Origin: BP-133 sp040756995
GTDB taxonomy: Bacteria > Actinomycetota > Acidimicrobiia > IMCC26256 > BP-133
Reading direction: 5' to 3'
NCBI GenBank assembly: GCA_040756995.1
Contig: JBFLYK010000032.1
Span: forward strand, 1-64,000
DNA: 64,000 bases
The position numbers and the translations under genes are program-made. Each line of letters starts with the position of its first letter. Within the stretch, counting starts at the first letter, position 1. Under the pieces are notes generated by a model, which made no database searches, was not told where the DNA came from, and saw nothing but the letters and a program-made list of their open reading frames with translations. Shown here in pieces: positions 1 through 9,800 of the stretch.

Positions 1-946
1 GCGGTCGGGCCACGAGAACCAGGGCGGCGGCGACGAGCAGCGCCCGGCCCGCCACCGCCGGGAGCTCGGAGGGGAACACCAGCAGGCCGAGAACCAGGAA
101 CATCGAAATCTGAGAGAGCCAGGCGATGGCGTCGTGGAAGCGCATCAAGCTCTTCTTGTGGAGGAACTCCCGGTTCCCCATGACGATCCCCGCCACGTAG
201 ACGGCCAGGAACCCGCTGCCGCCCAGGAGTGCGGTGATCCCGTAGGTCAGGACGACGACGGCCAGGGTGACCACCGGGTAGAGCCCTTCGTACTCCAGCC
301 GCAGCCGGTTGATGGCCACGACCGTGCCCCGGGCCAGCAGGTAGCCGAGCACCGCCCCGACGGCCATCTGCTGGGCGAACAGGGGCATGAGGGACAGCAC
401 TGAGCGGCCCGGGTCGGTGAGCAGCTCCAGGAACCCGACGGTCAGGAACACCGCCATGGGGTCGTTGCTGCCCGATTCCAGCTCGAGGAGCGGGCGGATC
501 TCACCCCGCAGACTGACGTTGCGGGACCGGAGCACCGAGAACACGGCGGCGGCGTCGGTCGAGGAGATGATCGCTCCGAGCAGGAATCCGGTGGTGGCCG
601 ACAGATCGAGCGCCCAGGCGGCGATCCCTCCGGCGACCAGGGCGGTGACGACCACACCGACGGTGGCCAGCGCGACGCCGGGGGCCAGGACGGGCCGGAC
701 TTCGGCCCAGCCGGTGGACAGCCCCCCGGCGAAGAGGATGAAGGCCAGGGCCACGATCCCGACCGACTGGGCGAGCTGGAAGTCCTCGAAGTGGATGCCG
801 CCCACCCCGTCGGAGCCGGCCAGCATCCCGACCCCGAGGAAGAGCAGCAGAGCCGGGACACCGAGGTGCGTCGAAATCTTGCTGGCCAGCACCCCGACCA
901 GGATCAGGGCCGCCGCGGCGGCGAGAAGGGGCTCCGCCTCGGGCAC
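1..946 (-). CDS. Cation/proton antiporter, CPA1 family (NhaP2/CvrA-like), partial
   Basis: Integral membrane antiporter that would exchange K+ or Na+ for protons across the cytoplasmic membrane. The reading frame is open from a GTG at 946 to the window edge, so about 315 N-terminal residues are present and the C-terminus is missing. Visible family features are the hydrophobic start with LLLFLGVGMLAGSDGVGGI, ILFAGGLSTGW, the conserved SSTDAAAVFSVLRSRN segment and LELESGSNDPMA, which carries the ion-binding Asp. The GTG lies about 9 nt after AGGCGG. It follows the TrkA_C-type protein at 961-1449 by 14 nt, and the pair is probably one operon, the soluble protein gating the transporter. Family assignment is firm; the preferred ion is not visible. 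Confidence 0.9.
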   Translation of the reverse strand, partial: MPEAEPLLAAAAALILVGVLASKISTHLGVPALLLFLGVGMLAGSDGVGGIHFEDFQLAQSVGIVALAFILFAGGLSTGWAEVRPVLAPGVALATVGVVVTALVAGGIAAWALDLSATTGFLLGAIISSTDAAAVFSVLRSRNVSLRGEIRPLLELESGSNDPMAVFLTVGFLELLTDPGRSVLSLMPLFAQQMAVGAVLGYLLARGTVVAINRLRLEYEGLYPVVTLAVVVLTYGITALLGGSGFLAVYVAGIVMGNREFLHKKSLMRFHDAIAWLSQISMFLVLGLLVFPSELPAVAGRALLVAAALVLVARP

Positions 947-960
947 GCTTTCCGCCGCCT

Positions 961-1449
961 TCAGCCTGCCAGCTGTTCGACCACGGCGCGAAGCCGGGCT
1001 CGGCGGGCGGCGATGACTACGCGGTCGCCGGGCTGGCAGGGCCGTCCTTCCTCATCCTCGATCAGTTCGGGTGTGTCGTCACGGATGACGGCCAGGACGG
1101 CCGCGTCAGGGTCGCCGACAAGTCGGATGGCGGCCATCGGCCGTCCGATGGCGGGCGATGACGGCCCGAGCGTGACCGTCTCGATGGCGACTTCGCCGGC
1201 GTCGATCCGATCGTCGCCGGTGGTGTCGATCGAGAACCGTGCGCCGGTGAGGAGGGCAGCCAGGGCGACGGCCTGCGCCTGCGTGAGCGAGACCACCACG
1301 TCAGGGTTCTCAGCCCCATGGGAGACCACGCCGAGCTCGCGGCGGCCCCGGTCCTGCACCACGACCATGAGACTCCGACGGCGGTCGACCACGAGTTCGT
1401 AGCGGTGCCCGATGCCCGGAAGTCGCTGCTCCCGGATCTGGATATCCAT
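961..1449 (-). CDS. Cation antiporter regulatory subunit (KhtT-like, TrkA_C domain)
   Basis: A soluble 162-residue protein resembling KhtT-type regulatory subunits: an N-terminal beta-rich part beginning MDIQIREQRLPGIG and a C-terminal ligand-binding TrkA_C fold with EGRPCQPGDRVVIAARR near its end. Such proteins bind nucleotides or sense pH and gate a partner K+/H+ antiporter. The ATG at 1449 is chosen over an upstream in-frame start because GAGGAGGTG sits about 5 nt before it. The antiporter gene starts 14 nt downstream on the same strand, which supports partnership. The partner here looks CPA1/CvrA-like rather than the KhtU/CPA2 type usually paired with KhtT, so the pairing is an inference from adjacency. 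Confidence 0.85.
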   Translation of the reverse strand: MDIQIREQRLPGIGHRYELVVDRRRSLMVVVQDRGRRELGVVSHGAENPDVVVSLTQAQAVALAALLTGARFSIDTTGDDRIDAGEVAIETVTLGPSSPAIGRPMAAIRLVGDPDAAVLAVIRDDTPELIEDEEGRPCQPGDRVVIAARRARLRAVVEQLAG

Positions 1450-1512
1450 GTGTCCACCTCCTCGGCCGGGACGTGGGGAGCCCCGGCGATCAGCCACTTG
1501 ACGGCTGCTTCG

Positions 1513-1547
1513 GCTAGCCCCGGACGCGTGACAGAAGCGGGGCTAGC
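1513..1547 (-). terminator. Inverted repeat overlapping a stop codon, probable terminator
   Basis: GCTAGCCCCG at 1513-1522 is perfectly repeated in inverse at 1538-1547 with a 15-nt loop. The TAG stop of the small gene at 1543-1893 lies inside the right arm. Placed between that gene and the antiporter pair, it probably ends the upstream minus-strand transcript. There is no clear T run, so the terminator role is an inference. Confidence 0.45.
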
Positions 1548-1893
1548 GAAGGGAGGGTGGGGCGCCGACCAGGAGTGAGCGCCAGTCGTGGCCGGCATCG
1601 GTGATGCGTCGCCGGAAGCGCCCGGTTACACCGAGGCAGACCAGGGCGCTGATGAGCGGCATCGCACTCAGGTGCGACAGCCGCACCGGCGTGGAGACGA
1701 GACGGGGCGCGCGATCGGACACGCCGGAGACGGGAACTTTGCCGACAACGTGGGTCGCACTGATGGCCGCCGACCGGACCGCCGGATGGACCTCGTCAGC
1801 CGGCGACGCTTGCCCGGAGAGCAGCACCAGGACGGCCAGCGCGCTCACGATAAAGACGGCGATGCGAGCGCGGACCATCACGAGGTTGACCAT
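1543..1893 (-). CDS. Small membrane or secreted protein of unknown function
   Basis: A 116-residue protein with an N-terminal hydrophobic segment (ARIAVFIVSALAVLVLLSG) suitable as a signal anchor, a polar middle and a second hydrophobic stretch (LSAMPLISALVCLGVTG) near residues 75-95, then a basic tail. I do not recognise a family. It begins only 2 nt after the stop of the flippase gene (TGA-CT-ATG), so it is probably translationally coupled to it; the ATG at 1893 is preferred because of that spacing. It ends in an inverted repeat that could terminate the transcript. Confidence 0.6.
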   Translation of the reverse strand: MVNLVMVRARIAVFIVSALAVLVLLSGQASPADEVHPAVRSAAISATHVVGKVPVSGVSDRAPRLVSTPVRLSHLSAMPLISALVCLGVTGRFRRRITDAGHDWRSLLVGAPPSLR

Positions 1894-1895
1894 AG

Positions 1896-3512
1896 TCAGC
1901 CGCGTGCCGCCGGACGACGCCGGAGGGCCTGCCCGAAGGTGGCCAGCTGAAGCGGGACCCGGAACCGGAAGAGGACTAGGAGGTAGAGCACTCCGGCGGC
2001 GACCTCGTAGAGGATGAGGGTCGGGAGGGAGCCCCCGAGGGTGAACCGGACGACCAGGCCGAGGAACCCGTAACAGGCGAGGGCGCTGAGAGCGGCTCGT
2101 GCGAAGGCGGCTCCGAAAGGATGGAGGCGGAGGAAGGCCCACACCTGGGCAAGGGGGGCGAGGTTGTTGACCAGGATGCTGACCGACCAGGCGATGGCGG
2201 CGCCGGTGATGCCCAGCCGTGGGATGAGCAGAAGGTTCAGTACCAGGTTGAGCGTCAGCGACGTCACGGTGTTGGCCAGGTTCCAGATGCTCTTGCCGCC
2301 CATCAGCAGCACCACGTCCACGGCGCCGACCCCGCTGGCGACGAGCATGGTCACGGCCAGGATGACCAGGACGGTCTGGCCGGCCACGAATTCCCGGCCG
2401 AAGATGCCGAGGAGGACAGGGGCGAAGGTGGCCAGGCTGAGGTAGATGGGCCAGGCGGCGAGCATCAGCCAGGCGGTGGAAGTTTGGTAGACGGCGGCGG
2501 CCCGGGGGCGGTCGCGGCGGGCCAGGACCTCGCTGATCTTGGGTCCCATGACCTGCTGGATGGCGGCGCCGGCGAACAGGCCAGCGGTCATGTACCGGGT
2601 GGTGGCGGCGTAGATGCCGGCCTGGCGGGTGGAGACGAGTCCGCCGATGAGGAGCGTGTCAAGCCACAGGACCGTGACCTGGAAGACGCCGGCGAAGCCC
2701 CGGGGGGCGGTGAAGCGCCAGAAGCGGACGGCCAGGTCGCGCCGCGGCCGCGGCGGGGTGGGGGCTGGCTGACGGTCGTCCTGGCGGAGGAGGGACCACA
2801 GGGAGCGGGCCGCCAAGGCCGCCGCCAGGGCCGCCGGCCCGGCCCAGGCCAGGGCCAGGCCGCCGGGGCCGAGCCCGGCGGCGAAGACGGCGAGGGCGAG
2901 GAGGGGCTGGAGGGCGGTCCGGCCGATCTTTTCGATGAAGACCGTCGGTGCCATCGTGCCGAACCCGCGCGTGGCGGCCAGCACGACCAGGTAGGCAGCG
3001 GTGAGCGGCAGGAACGGCGCCAGGACGCGGGCGTAGCCGGCGATGTCGTCGTGGCGGGCGCCTTTGCCGACCAGATCGGCGAGCTGGGGGGCGAAGAGGA
3101 ACATCGCCCCGGCGAAGACCGCCCCGCCGACCACGACCGGAACGAGCGCCACCAGCAGCGTGGCTCGCACATCGGCGGTGCGTCCCAGGGCCCGGTACCG
3201 GGCGATGGTCCGCACCAGTCCGGTGTCGGCGCCGAGCTGGGCCACGTTGCTCATGATGTTGAACAGCGCCACGGCCGAGAAGAAAGCGCCGACACCCGCC
3301 GCGCCGAGGCCCCGGGTGACCACGACCACGAGGGCGAAGCTGAACAGGCCGTTGGCCACCGCTCCGACCATGTTGAGGCTGCCGCCCCGGGCGATGGCGG
3401 TGAGATCGGACGCCCGCACGTCCTCGGCGGTCGGTTCCCCTTGGTCGTGGGACGCGGTCGTCAACGGCGGTGCCGGAGGTGCCTGGTGAGTCTCAGGCCG
3501 ACGGCGCTTCAC
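1896..3512 (-). CDS. Polysaccharide/oligosaccharide flippase (MOP superfamily, Wzx-like)
   Basis: A 538-residue multi-spanning membrane protein, likely a lipid-linked oligosaccharide flippase. After a cytoplasmic N-terminus of about 35 residues the core begins ASDLTAIARGGSLNMVGAVA, followed by about 12-14 hydrophobic helices in the pattern of the polysaccharide biosynthesis/MATE-like (MOP) fold, including ITGAAIAWSVSILVNNLAPL near the C-terminus. No glycosyltransferases lie beside it, so its substrate cannot be inferred. The GTG at 3512 overlaps the end of the preceding small gene by 20 nt, which supports coupling and this start; an internal start nearer the first helix is possible. Confidence 0.82.
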   Translation of the reverse strand: MKRRRPETHQAPPAPPLTTASHDQGEPTAEDVRASDLTAIARGGSLNMVGAVANGLFSFALVVVVTRGLGAAGVGAFFSAVALFNIMSNVAQLGADTGLVRTIARYRALGRTADVRATLLVALVPVVVGGAVFAGAMFLFAPQLADLVGKGARHDDIAGYARVLAPFLPLTAAYLVVLAATRGFGTMAPTVFIEKIGRTALQPLLALAVFAAGLGPGGLALAWAGPAALAAALAARSLWSLLRQDDRQPAPTPPRPRRDLAVRFWRFTAPRGFAGVFQVTVLWLDTLLIGGLVSTRQAGIYAATTRYMTAGLFAGAAIQQVMGPKISEVLARRDRPRAAAVYQTSTAWLMLAAWPIYLSLATFAPVLLGIFGREFVAGQTVLVILAVTMLVASGVGAVDVVLLMGGKSIWNLANTVTSLTLNLVLNLLLIPRLGITGAAIAWSVSILVNNLAPLAQVWAFLRLHPFGAAFARAALSALACYGFLGLVVRFTLGGSLPTLILYEVAAGVLYLLVLFRFRVPLQLATFGQALRRRPAARG

Positions 3513-3924
3513 CGGCTGCCCGTATCCGCTCCCCGAACTCGTCAGGGACGGTGACCTTCCATCCCGCCCGCTGGAGCTCGACCCGGCTGACGGCGACCTG
3601 TGCCTGCACGATTCCGCGGTAGGCGAACCGGAAGAGCCACTCCTCGCCCGGGTCGATCACGCTCTGGAAGGCGCGGGTCGTCTCTCTCGGCGCCTGTCCC
3701 AGGCCGATCCAGCGGGATCCGTCGGGCCGTCCGACGTCGACCTCCGCATGCCATAGGTGGCGGTTGGAGAGGGTGACGGTATCGACGAATGAGGGCGACC
3801 GGAGGGCGGGCATGACGCCCACGAAGAGCAGGGCGACAGCGAGGATGGCGGCGAACACGGCGACGACGACGTCGCCCCGGTGGCGTGGTGGAGCCGGTCT
3901 CGGACGGGTGAGGATCGGTGTCAT
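3493..3924 (-). CDS. Single-pass membrane protein of unknown function
   Basis: A 143-residue protein with a proline- and arginine-rich N-terminus, one transmembrane helix (VVVAVFAAILAVALLFVGVM, about residues 19-38) and a mainly polar extracytoplasmic domain of about 100 residues rich in Val, Arg and Glu. No family is recognised. The ATG at 3924 follows GGAGGTCACCG, a strong ribosome binding site. It lies 16 nt after secDF and overlaps the flippase start by 20 nt, so the three genes look like one transcription unit. It might assist export or envelope assembly, but that is inferred only from its neighbours. Confidence 0.65.
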   Translation of the reverse strand: MTPILTRPRPAPPRHRGDVVVAVFAAILAVALLFVGVMPALRSPSFVDTVTLSNRHLWHAEVDVGRPDGSRWIGLGQAPRETTRAFQSVIDPGEEWLFRFAYRGIVQAQVAVSRVELQRAGWKVTVPDEFGERIRAAGEAPSA

Positions 3925-3940
3925 CGGTGACCTCCTGCGA

Positions 3941-6346
3941 TCAGCGACGCTTGCGTTTGCCCTTGGCTGCCCCGGCTCGGCCGGGGGGGCGGCCCGAGCG
4001 AGATCGGGGGGAACCGACGGCGGTGTCGAGGGGACCGGCGGATCCTTCGGCGACCGGTCCGCCGACCGGGTTCTTCGCCGGTCCAGGCCGGCGGGGTGCG
4101 GACTCGGGGAGGGCGTCGGGGAGCGCCCCCCGGTGCTCGAAGGCGATGAGGAGCGGTGTGGCGGTGAACACCGACGAGTAGGTGCCGACGAGGATCCCGA
4201 TGAGGAGAGCCAGGGCGAAGTCGGTGAGGGTCTCGCCGCCGAGGAGGTACAGGGCGACGAGGATGAACAGGGCACCGAGGCCGGTGTTGACGGTGCGGGG
4301 CACGGTCTGGAGGCAGGCGTCGTTGGCCACGGCCACCAGCGGGTCTTTGGGCCGGGCGCGGCGGAGTTCGCGGATCCGGTCGAAGACGACGACGGAGTCG
4401 TTGACGGAGTAGCCGATGACGGTGAGGAGGGCGGCGAGGAACACGCCGTCGGCGGTCTTGCCCAGCCAGGCGAAGATCCCGAGGAGAATGGCCACGTCGT
4501 GGAACATGGCCACCACAGCCGCTCCGCCATACGTCCAGCGGAAGCGGATGGCGAGGTAGGCGAGTTGGGCCAGCAGAGCGAGACCGAGGGCGATGGCGGC
4601 TCTGCGGCGAAGCTCATCACCGATGGTCGGCCCGACGAACTCCTCCCGCAGAACCTCGGCCCGGCCGGCGGTGCCTTCGACCGCTGTGGTGACCGCCGCC
4701 TCCTCATCGGCGGAGAGTTTCGGGGTCCGGATGGCGACGTTGCCGTCGCCGGACTCCTGGACCACCGCCCGGGGGAACCCGGCGCTGGCCAGGGCCGAGC
4801 GGATCTGTTCGAGGTCGGCTGGCCGGTCGGTGTCGTACTCGACGAGGCGCCCGCCGGAGAACTCAAGGCCGTACTCGAGGCCGCGGGTGACGAGCCCGCT
4901 GACGGCTAGGACCACCGCCACCGCCGAGAGAGCGAGCCAGCGGCGTGACTTGCCGACCAGGTTGGGGCGGCGGGTTTCCAGCCAGCCCCGGAGGCGGCCG
5001 CCGACCTGGAGTCCGAGGAGCCGTGGTTTTCCCGGCCGCCCGCCGACCGACACCGGGCGGACGGTGAGGTCGATCAGGAGCCGGGTGAGGACCAGGGCGG
5101 TGAACATGGAGGCGGCCACGCCGATGGTGAGGGTGATGCCGAACCCGCGCACGGCGCCCGAGGCGTAGAAGAACAGGAGCAGGGCGGCGAGTACTGTGGT
5201 GGCGTTGGAATCGACGATGGCGGTCCAGGCCCGGCGGAACCCGTTGCGGGCGGCGAGGCGGACGGTGGCGCCGGCGGCGTGTTCCTCCTTGATCCGTTCG
5301 AAGACCAGCACGTTGGCGTCGACGGCCATGCCGATGGCCAGGACGAACCCGGCGATGCCGGGGAGGGTCAGGGTGGCGTCCAGGGCCAGGAGCACTGCGA
5401 AGGAGATGGCGGCGTAGGCGGCCAGGGCCACGGCGGCCAGGGCGCCGAGGAGGCGGTAGTAGGCGACCATGTAGAGAATGGTGAGGGCGGCGCCGATGAG
5501 GGCCGCTTCCACACTGGCCCGGATGGCCGCCTTCCCCAGGGTGGGGCCGATGGTGCGCTGCTCGACGATCTCGACCGGCACCGGCAGGGCACCGGCCCGG
5601 ATGAGGAGGGCCAGCTCCTTGGCTTCCTTCTGGCTGAAGTTCCCGGTGATCACCGTGGTGCCGCCGGTGATCCCTTCGTTGCAGGCGACCTGGGTGGACA
5701 CCTGGGGGCTCGAGATCACCTTCTGGTCGAGGGTGATGGCGACCCGGCGGGTGGGGTCCCCGGCCGGAGCGCAGGCGGCCTTGCCGGTGAGCTCTTCCCA
5801 GACGCGCTGGCCGTCGCCTCGGAACTCGATTTCGACCTGCCAGCCTCCGCCGGGGAAGTCGGCTCTGGCCGTCCGCACCGCGTCACCGGTCAGGGCCGAG
5901 GGTCCGAGGCGGACGGGACTGCCGTCCTCGTCAGGGAGGACCAGCTCGCCGGAATCGGCCGCCGGGGTCGTCGTCGTGGTCGTCTCGCCTTCCGGCGCGA
6001 CACCGAGGACGGGATGGAAGGTGAGCTGTGCCGTCTGGCCGATGACCGCCACGGCCTGGTCCGGGTCCTTCAGCCCGGGAAGTTCGACGATGATGCGCCG
6101 GTCGCCCGATCGCTGGAGGGTCGGCTCGGCCACGCCGAGCTGGTCGACCCGCCGGCGGAGCACCTCCAGGGTGCGGTTCACGGTGTCGCCGTCGATCTTC
6201 TGGTCGTCGGTCTCCTTGGCCTCGAGGGCGATCTGGGTCCCACCCCGCAGGTCGAGACCCAGGCGCGCGGAGCGGGTGGCCATCAGGGCAGCGGTGGCGG
6301 CCAGGACGGCCACGACCGCGACGGCGCGCCAGCGAAGCTGTTGCAT
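3941..6346 (-). CDS. secDF: Fused protein translocase SecD-SecF
   Basis: Membrane-embedded accessory of the Sec translocon that uses the proton motive force to help pull proteins across the membrane. The 801-residue chain holds both halves. SecD comes first: GLDLRGGTQIALEA near residue 30, a periplasmic domain with a Thr-rich loop, and GMAVDANVLVFERIKEE in the transmembrane part. SecF follows from about residue 470 with YGLEFSGGRLVEYDTD and GYSVNDSVVVFDRIRELR. A basic tail (AAKGKRKRR) ends it. The ATG at 6346 follows GGAGGTGCC. The usual actinobacterial neighbours (ruvCAB, yajC, relA) are absent; instead it precedes a membrane protein and a flippase, so it could be a second copy. Confidence 0.93.
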   Translation of the reverse strand: MQQLRWRAVAVVAVLAATAALMATRSARLGLDLRGGTQIALEAKETDDQKIDGDTVNRTLEVLRRRVDQLGVAEPTLQRSGDRRIIVELPGLKDPDQAVAVIGQTAQLTFHPVLGVAPEGETTTTTTPAADSGELVLPDEDGSPVRLGPSALTGDAVRTARADFPGGGWQVEIEFRGDGQRVWEELTGKAACAPAGDPTRRVAITLDQKVISSPQVSTQVACNEGITGGTTVITGNFSQKEAKELALLIRAGALPVPVEIVEQRTIGPTLGKAAIRASVEAALIGAALTILYMVAYYRLLGALAAVALAAYAAISFAVLLALDATLTLPGIAGFVLAIGMAVDANVLVFERIKEEHAAGATVRLAARNGFRRAWTAIVDSNATTVLAALLLFFYASGAVRGFGITLTIGVAASMFTALVLTRLLIDLTVRPVSVGGRPGKPRLLGLQVGGRLRGWLETRRPNLVGKSRRWLALSAVAVVLAVSGLVTRGLEYGLEFSGGRLVEYDTDRPADLEQIRSALASAGFPRAVVQESGDGNVAIRTPKLSADEEAAVTTAVEGTAGRAEVLREEFVGPTIGDELRRRAAIALGLALLAQLAYLAIRFRWTYGGAAVVAMFHDVAILLGIFAWLGKTADGVFLAALLTVIGYSVNDSVVVFDRIRELRRARPKDPLVAVANDACLQTVPRTVNTGLGALFILVALYLLGGETLTDFALALLIGILVGTYSSVFTATPLLIAFEHRGALPDALPESAPRRPGPAKNPVGGPVAEGSAGPLDTAVGSPRSRSGRPPGRAGAAKGKRKRR

Positions 6347-6434
6347 CGAAAGGCACCTCCAGCTCGGCCGCCGACGACAGCAGCGGCAAGGGGCCGGACC
6401 ACGCCGGAGACGGCGGGCCGGCCCTGGGCAGGGG

Positions 6435-6818
6435 CTAACCGAGCGGGAGCAGTGGTGGGGCGCGCCGGGGGACGGACCGCGCCCCGAGGGCGAGAGGCAG
6501 CCGGGAACTGTGATGCCGGCGGAAGCCGCTCCGGCTGGCCACCACCGAAGCCAGCAAGGCGGCCCCGACCGCTCCGGCCAGGACGGGAACCTTGAGGCGG
6601 ACCCCTCGCTCGTAGCCGGATACGGTCTCGACCCGCGCCTGGACGGGGACGATCCCTTCGGTCGCGGACCACCCTCGGGCGCTCGCCGCACCGCCCGGGA
6701 GAGGATTTCGATCCGCTGAAGCGGACGCCGACGGCTCCGACTGCCCGGCTCCGACCGCCGCGATCCCTACGATCATGACGATCGCGACCAGCCAGCGGCG
6801 CAGATGACAACAACTCAC
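6435..6818 (-). CDS. Small membrane protein of unknown function
   Basis: A 127-residue protein starting with GTG and MSCCHLRRWLVAIVMIVGIA, a signal-peptide-like or membrane-anchor N-terminus, then a Ser/Ala-rich region and a second hydrophobic helix (VPVLAGAVGAALLASVVAS, about residues 77-95) and a basic Arg/Pro-rich tail. No family is recognised; it is not YajC. It lies 88 nt upstream of secDF on the same strand and 65 nt downstream of the relaxase, so it sits at the junction between the mobile remnant and the core genes and may belong to either. The start is uncertain because no good ribosome binding site is seen. Confidence 0.45.
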   Translation of the reverse strand: MSCCHLRRWLVAIVMIVGIAAVGAGQSEPSASASADRNPLPGGAASARGWSATEGIVPVQARVETVSGYERGVRLKVPVLAGAVGAALLASVVASRSGFRRHHSSRLPLALGARSVPRRAPPLLPLG

Positions 6819-6883
6819 GGCGCCGCCACTCTACCCAGCCCACCCCGGCTCGGGCGCAGCCGCCGCTGTCCCTCAGAGGACGT

Positions 6884-9800
6884 TCACAGGCCGAGGTCGA
6901 TTCCGTGTCCGCCGCCTGGACCTGGGAGCGGAGGGAGGGCAATCTCGGCGGCTCGATCCGGCCATCCGTGCTCCGGACTGAGCCTGCGTTCCGAAAGAAG
7001 CGGTGCCCGCCCGAGCTCGACATGCTGGTTGGGCCGGGTGAACTCGGCCAGTTCGTCGTCGACCGTTCGGAGACGTTCGTCGGGCCAGCCGTGGTCGGCG
7101 TCCCATTGCCGGCGTCGATCCAGTTCCGGCCCCAGCTCCTCCACGCTTCGTTCCCAGTCGGCGATCTTGGCTTCGGCACGTCGGACGTCGTCCATGAAGG
7201 TGTCGATGCGATCGAGAGTGGCTGCCTTGTCCTGACGCCCCTGGCGGCGGAGCTGCGAGAGAGGTCCGAGCCCTTCGAGGCGTTGGTGGGCGCGGTCGAG
7301 GCGGTGGTGCGCCCAGTGCAGCTCTTTCTTTGCCGCGGCAAGGGCGAGTTCAGCCTGGCGGAACGCCGGGCGCCGGTCGGGGGGTCGGTTGCGGAGGAGG
7401 GCTCGGAGTTCGGCCCGTTCGGCGCGGAGCCGCTCGATGCGGCTGGGGGCGTCGTGGATGGCGAAGCCGGTGTCGGGCCGTCGGCGGAGGGCGTCGAGGA
7501 CTTCCTGTTCGGGGGTGTGCTGGTCGGCGAGGACACCGCCGTGGTCGATGTCGGGCAGACGGGTGACGTTCCAGGTGTGGGTGGCATACCGGGAGCGGCT
7601 CTGCCCGGTGTAGCCCGTGAACCGCTCCAGGGCGGCCGTGCCCAGGAGATGGACCTGGGTCCAGGTGCCACCCTGAATGCCGTCAACCGTGCGGACCCAA
7701 GCGTGTGAGCAGTTGGGGCTGCCGTCGGGACGGTGTCCTTCCACGAACGCCCGGGGGAGCGTGATCGACCGCCCATCATGGTTGACGGCCTGGAGGCCGT
7801 CGGCGGCGACAGTGGTGATGGTGACGACGCTGCCGTTGTGGAGGCGCTGCCCGTCGGTCCACAGGGTGCCGTGGACGAGAAGGCGGTCGCCGGCGGCGTA
7901 GCGGCGTTCCCCATCTCCCCAGCCGGGCCCGGCCAGTTCGGGGCCCGACACGACGCCGGCGGCGCCCAGGCGGTGGCGGATGCGGTCGGCAAGGTCTTCG
8001 CAGTCGGCGTGGGAGACGGCCAGGGCGACGACCCCGGCCGGCCCGTGGGCGGCGATGTCGGCGACGACGGCGTCGGCGAGCGCTTCCCGGGTGGCGTGAG
8101 GGGAGCCGAGGTCGTGTTCCCAGCCGTGGCGCTTGCGGATGGCCTGGCTGGTCGCCACGAGCCCGGACCGGTAGCGGGCGAGGGCCTGCCGCTCGGCTGG
8201 TTCGAGCTGGCGACGGTTCCGGGTCAACTCCGGGGCCGGAATCTGGCCCGTTTCGCCGAGGCGGGCGAGCTCGGCGCCGAGGCCACCGGCCCGGACGGAC
8301 TGGGCCTGGTGGGGGTCGCCGAGGCACCACAGGCTGGCGCCGGGAGTGGCGGCCACAGCGCTCAGGACGATTTCGGCATCGCTGGTTGCCACTTGGGATA
8401 ACTCGTCGAGCACGACCATTGATCCCATGGGGAGGCGGGAGCCGTCGAGGGCGAAGCGAGCGATGGTCATGGCTTCAATGCCGGCCTGACGAAGTTCGCC
8501 GGCAGCCTGGTTGGTGGCAGCCAGCCCGATCACCGAATGTCCGGCGGCGGAAGCGGCGACCGCCGCTGCGTGGACGGTGGTGGTCTTGCCGAACCCGGCC
8601 GGGGCGATCACGGTGCGGATGGCCGGACCGGCGTCGCACAGAGCCCGGACGGCGTCGGCCTGGTCGTCGCCGAGGCCGGGGGCTTCGGCGATGATGGCCT
8701 GTTCCACGAGGGTCGGGTCGATGGCGTCGACCGGGGTGACGGACAGGCCATCGAGGAGATCGAGCACCTGCCCTTCGAGCAGGAGATGGTCGACGGTGGA
8801 GTACTGCGGCGAGGTCCGGCCGGAGTGGTCGACCAGGCGGACGGCGTGATCAGATTCGAGGAACGCCCCGGCGAGGTCCTCGACGGCCTCAACGGGGAGA
8901 CGGCCGGCGCCGAGCGCAGCGACCCGTTCGACGACGTGCGCCTCGTTGAACCGGGCCCGCCGGGCGCACAGCCCCTCCTCCGGTTCGATGAGAGCGTCGA
9001 CGACGTCGTCCCACTCCAGGCGAGGCCGCAACTCGGCGAGGGTCCGCCCGCAGACCTGGGCCTCCAGGGCGTGGCCAGTGGGCATGCCGACGGCGTCCGC
9101 CTCCGTCTGCCACCGTTCCCGGAGGACCTCGGGCGTCAGGGAACCGTCCTTGCGAGGCCGGGTCGCCAACGACGCCGCCTCATCGGCCCACATCCGCCGT
9201 TTCGGGTCGGGGTCCTCGGGTCCGGCGCCGGCCAGGTACTCCTCGATGGCCACAGTGCGCTTCGAGAACGTGCGCAGCCATCCGGGACTGAACCCTTCCA
9301 TCTCCCGGCATCCGTTGCGGTCCGGGCCCCACTCCACGCCAAGCCGCTCCGTGAGCCGACGGCGCAGCTCCTCCTGGTACACGGAGCCCGCCGCCCGTCC
9401 CCACTCGTAAAGCGGAGTGGCGTCGAGCGCGGCGAACGTGCCGTCGGGACGGCGCCCCAGGTTGGCGACGACACAATGGCTATGTAGCTGAGGATCGCCC
9501 TCCCGGCTGGTCCTGTGGACGAAGGTTGCCGCCGCAAGGCCGGTGGAGATCCGCTGTCGTTCGCCGTCGACCACTTGGCGGGTGGCTCCGGCCCGGCGCT
9601 CGAGGAATTCAAGTGCCACGGCCACGGCCTCGACGTGGGCGATGGATGCCACCGATGCCACTTCAGGCGAACCAAAGGCCCAAACCAACGAGACCGACTT
9701 CGGCGCCGAAAAGGTCACGTCGAAGGCTGTGACTGTCCGCGGACGGCGGGCGGGGAGCAACTCGGTGTCGGTGGTCGGATCGCGGCCGAGGAGGAGAGCT

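Noticed and set aside
387..1016. Plus-strand frames over the antiporter genes
   Set aside because: They are antisense to clear CPA1 antiporter and TrkA_C-type coding sequence and are Arg/Pro-rich without motifs.
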